NCBI GenBank assembly: GCA_022818135.1
Contig: JAFMSR010000001.1
Span: forward strand, 374,478 to 438,477
Origin: Saxidomus purpurata
Taxonomy: Eukaryota; Mollusca; Bivalvia; Venerida; Veneridae
DNA: 64,000 bases
Direction of reading: 5' to 3'
In this document: piece after piece, positions 62,248-64,000 of the stretch
Layout: the number at the start of each line of letters is the position of its first letter
Position numbering within the stretch: the first letter of the stretch is position 1
Program-made: the position numbers and the translations under genes
Notes under the pieces: generated by a model
What the model was told of the DNA's origin: nothing
Databases searched by the model: none
The model's input: only the letters and a program-made list of their open reading frames with translations

Positions 62248-62726
62248 GTGAGTCAACAAGTCTAGAAGTTGTTTGTTTTATGAAAGACAGTTCTTTCCTT
62301 GCTGACTTTCTCAATATTTTTCACAGAGTTTGAATAAATGCAAGAGTGACATTTTTTTTTCATTCTGAAGTCTTGTAACAGGTTTACTACAGTAGAGCTG
62401 ACAAGTGTTACAGACAGTCTACTTTTATTCTACTTTACAATAATTTTTACCTTATCAGATATATTGAGAATGGTTCTATTTGAAACATAATTTGAATCAA
62501 GGGGTGTCAAAGGTATGTTCCTTCCACTTGTGTCTTACACATAAAATAACAAAAAGAATTGTTTACAAGTAAGCCTAAAAACATTACAAGGTACAAGGTT
62601 GTGTATACATGTACTAGCATCTTGGTAAGTTTCGTCATCATTTAGTGGACTTAGTCCTGTTTCAGAGTGTGCAACTACTTTTCGCTGACAGACACTTTTA
62701 TCTCTTTGTTTCTGTTCTATTTGTAG

Positions 62727-62957
62727 AAAACATGTCACATTGTTGTATTTGATCAAGTGTGGTCACACAAAAGAAATATAACTCATAATGACTGTTCAAC
62801 GAAAACTAGCCGCCAGCTGCTCGGAGGTTACAACAGCATTGATATAAACGACCCAGCAATACAGCAGTGTCTCTCCATGTGTGTGGTTAGGATCAATTCT
62901 ATGTCAAACAGCATGTACATGCAGATGACGTCAAATGTTATGACAGCAAAACAACAG
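62727..62957 (+). CDS. Multi-domain cystatin, exon 5 (end of domain 2, start of domain 3)
   Basis: A 231-bp exon, phase 0. It begins KTCHIVVFDQVW, parallel to exon 3, with the same DQVW in place of the PW hairpin, then a Cys. RQLLGGYNSIDINDPAIQQC starts domain 3. The exon ends ...TAKQQ before a GTATTT donor. The helix is Met/Ser/Cys-rich, unlike those of domains 1 and 2. Confidence 0.93.
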
Positions 62958-63565
62958 GTATTTTATACGATGATCACAATTGCTGTATTATCTGTCTCAC
63001 AGTCTGTCAACAATTACCTCTTCTGTTTCTAGCAGACTGAAGAGAATTTGTACCATTATAAGTCTTTGCATGAAAAGGGAATAAGGTAGCTGTTAGGTAA
63101 CTATGGCTGTTTGATGGAATATTTGCTACGCTTAACCAGATTTCTTCTACAATCATCATTGAGAGTTTGTTATTTCTGGATCAGCTAGGCTGATGGATGA
63201 CTAAATAAAATATTATCTCAGGGTGCAATCTAGGTAATCAGAGTAGTTCAGACTTTGAATGTTATTCCCATTCACACCATATGTGTCCTTTGAAAGCCTG
63301 ACTACATTGTACCGATATTTCATTTGCTTAAAGTTAGATGGCACTAACAGAAAATGGTGAATTACCATGAAGCTAATTTCACTGAAAAAAGTGTGCTTTT
63401 CTGCACATAATCTGGCTTTCTTCACAGTATACTATTGAAAGCATAGACATGATGGAAGAAACTGATAAGTTGTTACTTTAATTAGAACACTTTAAAATGC
63501 AGACATTTCTATCTGGAAGTCAGATTTTTAATATGTGCAAAAATATGTCTTTTGTTTAACTGCAG

Positions 63566-63685
63566 GTTGTAGCTGGCATGAACTATGCAGTAACTTTCAT
63601 GACTCAGGAATCAACATGTGTGAAGAGCGGAGACATGCAAACCCTCCAAAACTGTCCACTCAAAACCACAAATGGCATGGCCCCA
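63566..63685 (+). CDS. Multi-domain cystatin, exon 6 (domain 3 core)
   Basis: A 120-bp exon after CTGCAG and before A|GTATGT, phase 0. It reads VVAGMNYAVTF, then STCVKSG and LQNCPL. The C...CPL pair is the first disulfide of type 2 cystatins, absent from domains 1 and 2. There is no intron at the place where exons 2 and 4 end. The C-terminal hairpin of domain 3 must lie beyond 64000. Confidence 0.92.
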
Positions 63686-64000
63686 GTATGTACTAGTTAA
63701 TTTGTACAGTTAATTCATTTTTCTACGATATAGAATCATAGCATAGTAATTGATGTTTTTTACACATCAACATTGTAATGTCTGAATGTGTGCCCATTCG
63801 TCTTTAAAGTCCTTTTTAAAACCTTTTTTTATCTGTGTAATCTAATGCAATAGCACTTAATGCCACCAAGCTTTTCCGTTATATGACAATTTTCAAATTT
63901 AGCCTTGATATAAGCCATATTTCAGATATATAGACATATAATATCAAGTCATGAATGATAGGACACCAATTATCCACCTTGAAAAAATGAGTAAACCCAT
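63686..64000 (+). other. Cystatin intron, incomplete at window end
   Basis: Begins with GTATGTACT. No further exon is visible before the end, so the gene continues outside the window. Confidence 0.8.

Overview
The window is AT-rich eukaryotic DNA with spliced genes and very dense transposable-element debris. Several repeats look like those common in bivalve molluscs: tandem units of about 145-160 bp, GGACGGACGAC motifs, AGGTGAGC ends and tRNA-derived SINEs. A bivalve is therefore my best guess, but that is an inference. Two 500-base runs of N (6953-7452 and 20588-21087) are scaffold gaps.

Three genes can be supported by splice sites that keep the reading frame. (1) At the left edge, on the minus strand, are the first two coding exons (2400-2057 and 189-53) of a Golgi-type carbohydrate sulfotransferase that runs off the window. 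(2) At 13.8-16.0 kb, on the minus strand, six phase-compatible exons encode most of a Myb/SANT-like protein with a C-terminal coiled coil. It lies tail-to-tail with a frameshifted, intron-bearing PIF/Harbinger transposase (11763-12732, plus strand). The pair looks like the two-gene set of a Harbinger transposon in which the transposase has died. (3) On the right, plus strand, from 50701 past the window end, is a secreted multi-domain cystatin (cysteine-protease inhibitor). It has a signal peptide and three successive QVVAG inhibitory motifs, each split by a phase-0 intron after the Q.

The rest is mostly mobile DNA. LINE reverse-transcriptase remnants lie at 2.5-5.1, 9.95-10.5, 34.7-35.6, 38.4-38.8, 43.4-47.2, 47.7-48.9 and 49.9-50.3 kb. 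A retroelement with a (CA)n-bearing 3' region has at least eleven 5'-truncated copies, three of them nested inside one LINE. Further elements are SINE-like tRNA pieces, pogo-type MITEs, hAT-like elements, an 866-bp MITE with an 8-bp target duplication, and several families built on internal tandem repeats. The 7.7-kb first intron of the cystatin gene holds many of these.

The most unusual structures are a perfect 50-bp inverted repeat at 8.2 kb, the TACGG-rich palindromic tandem array at 5.4-6.1 kb, the modular cystatin gene, and the Harbinger/Myb pair.
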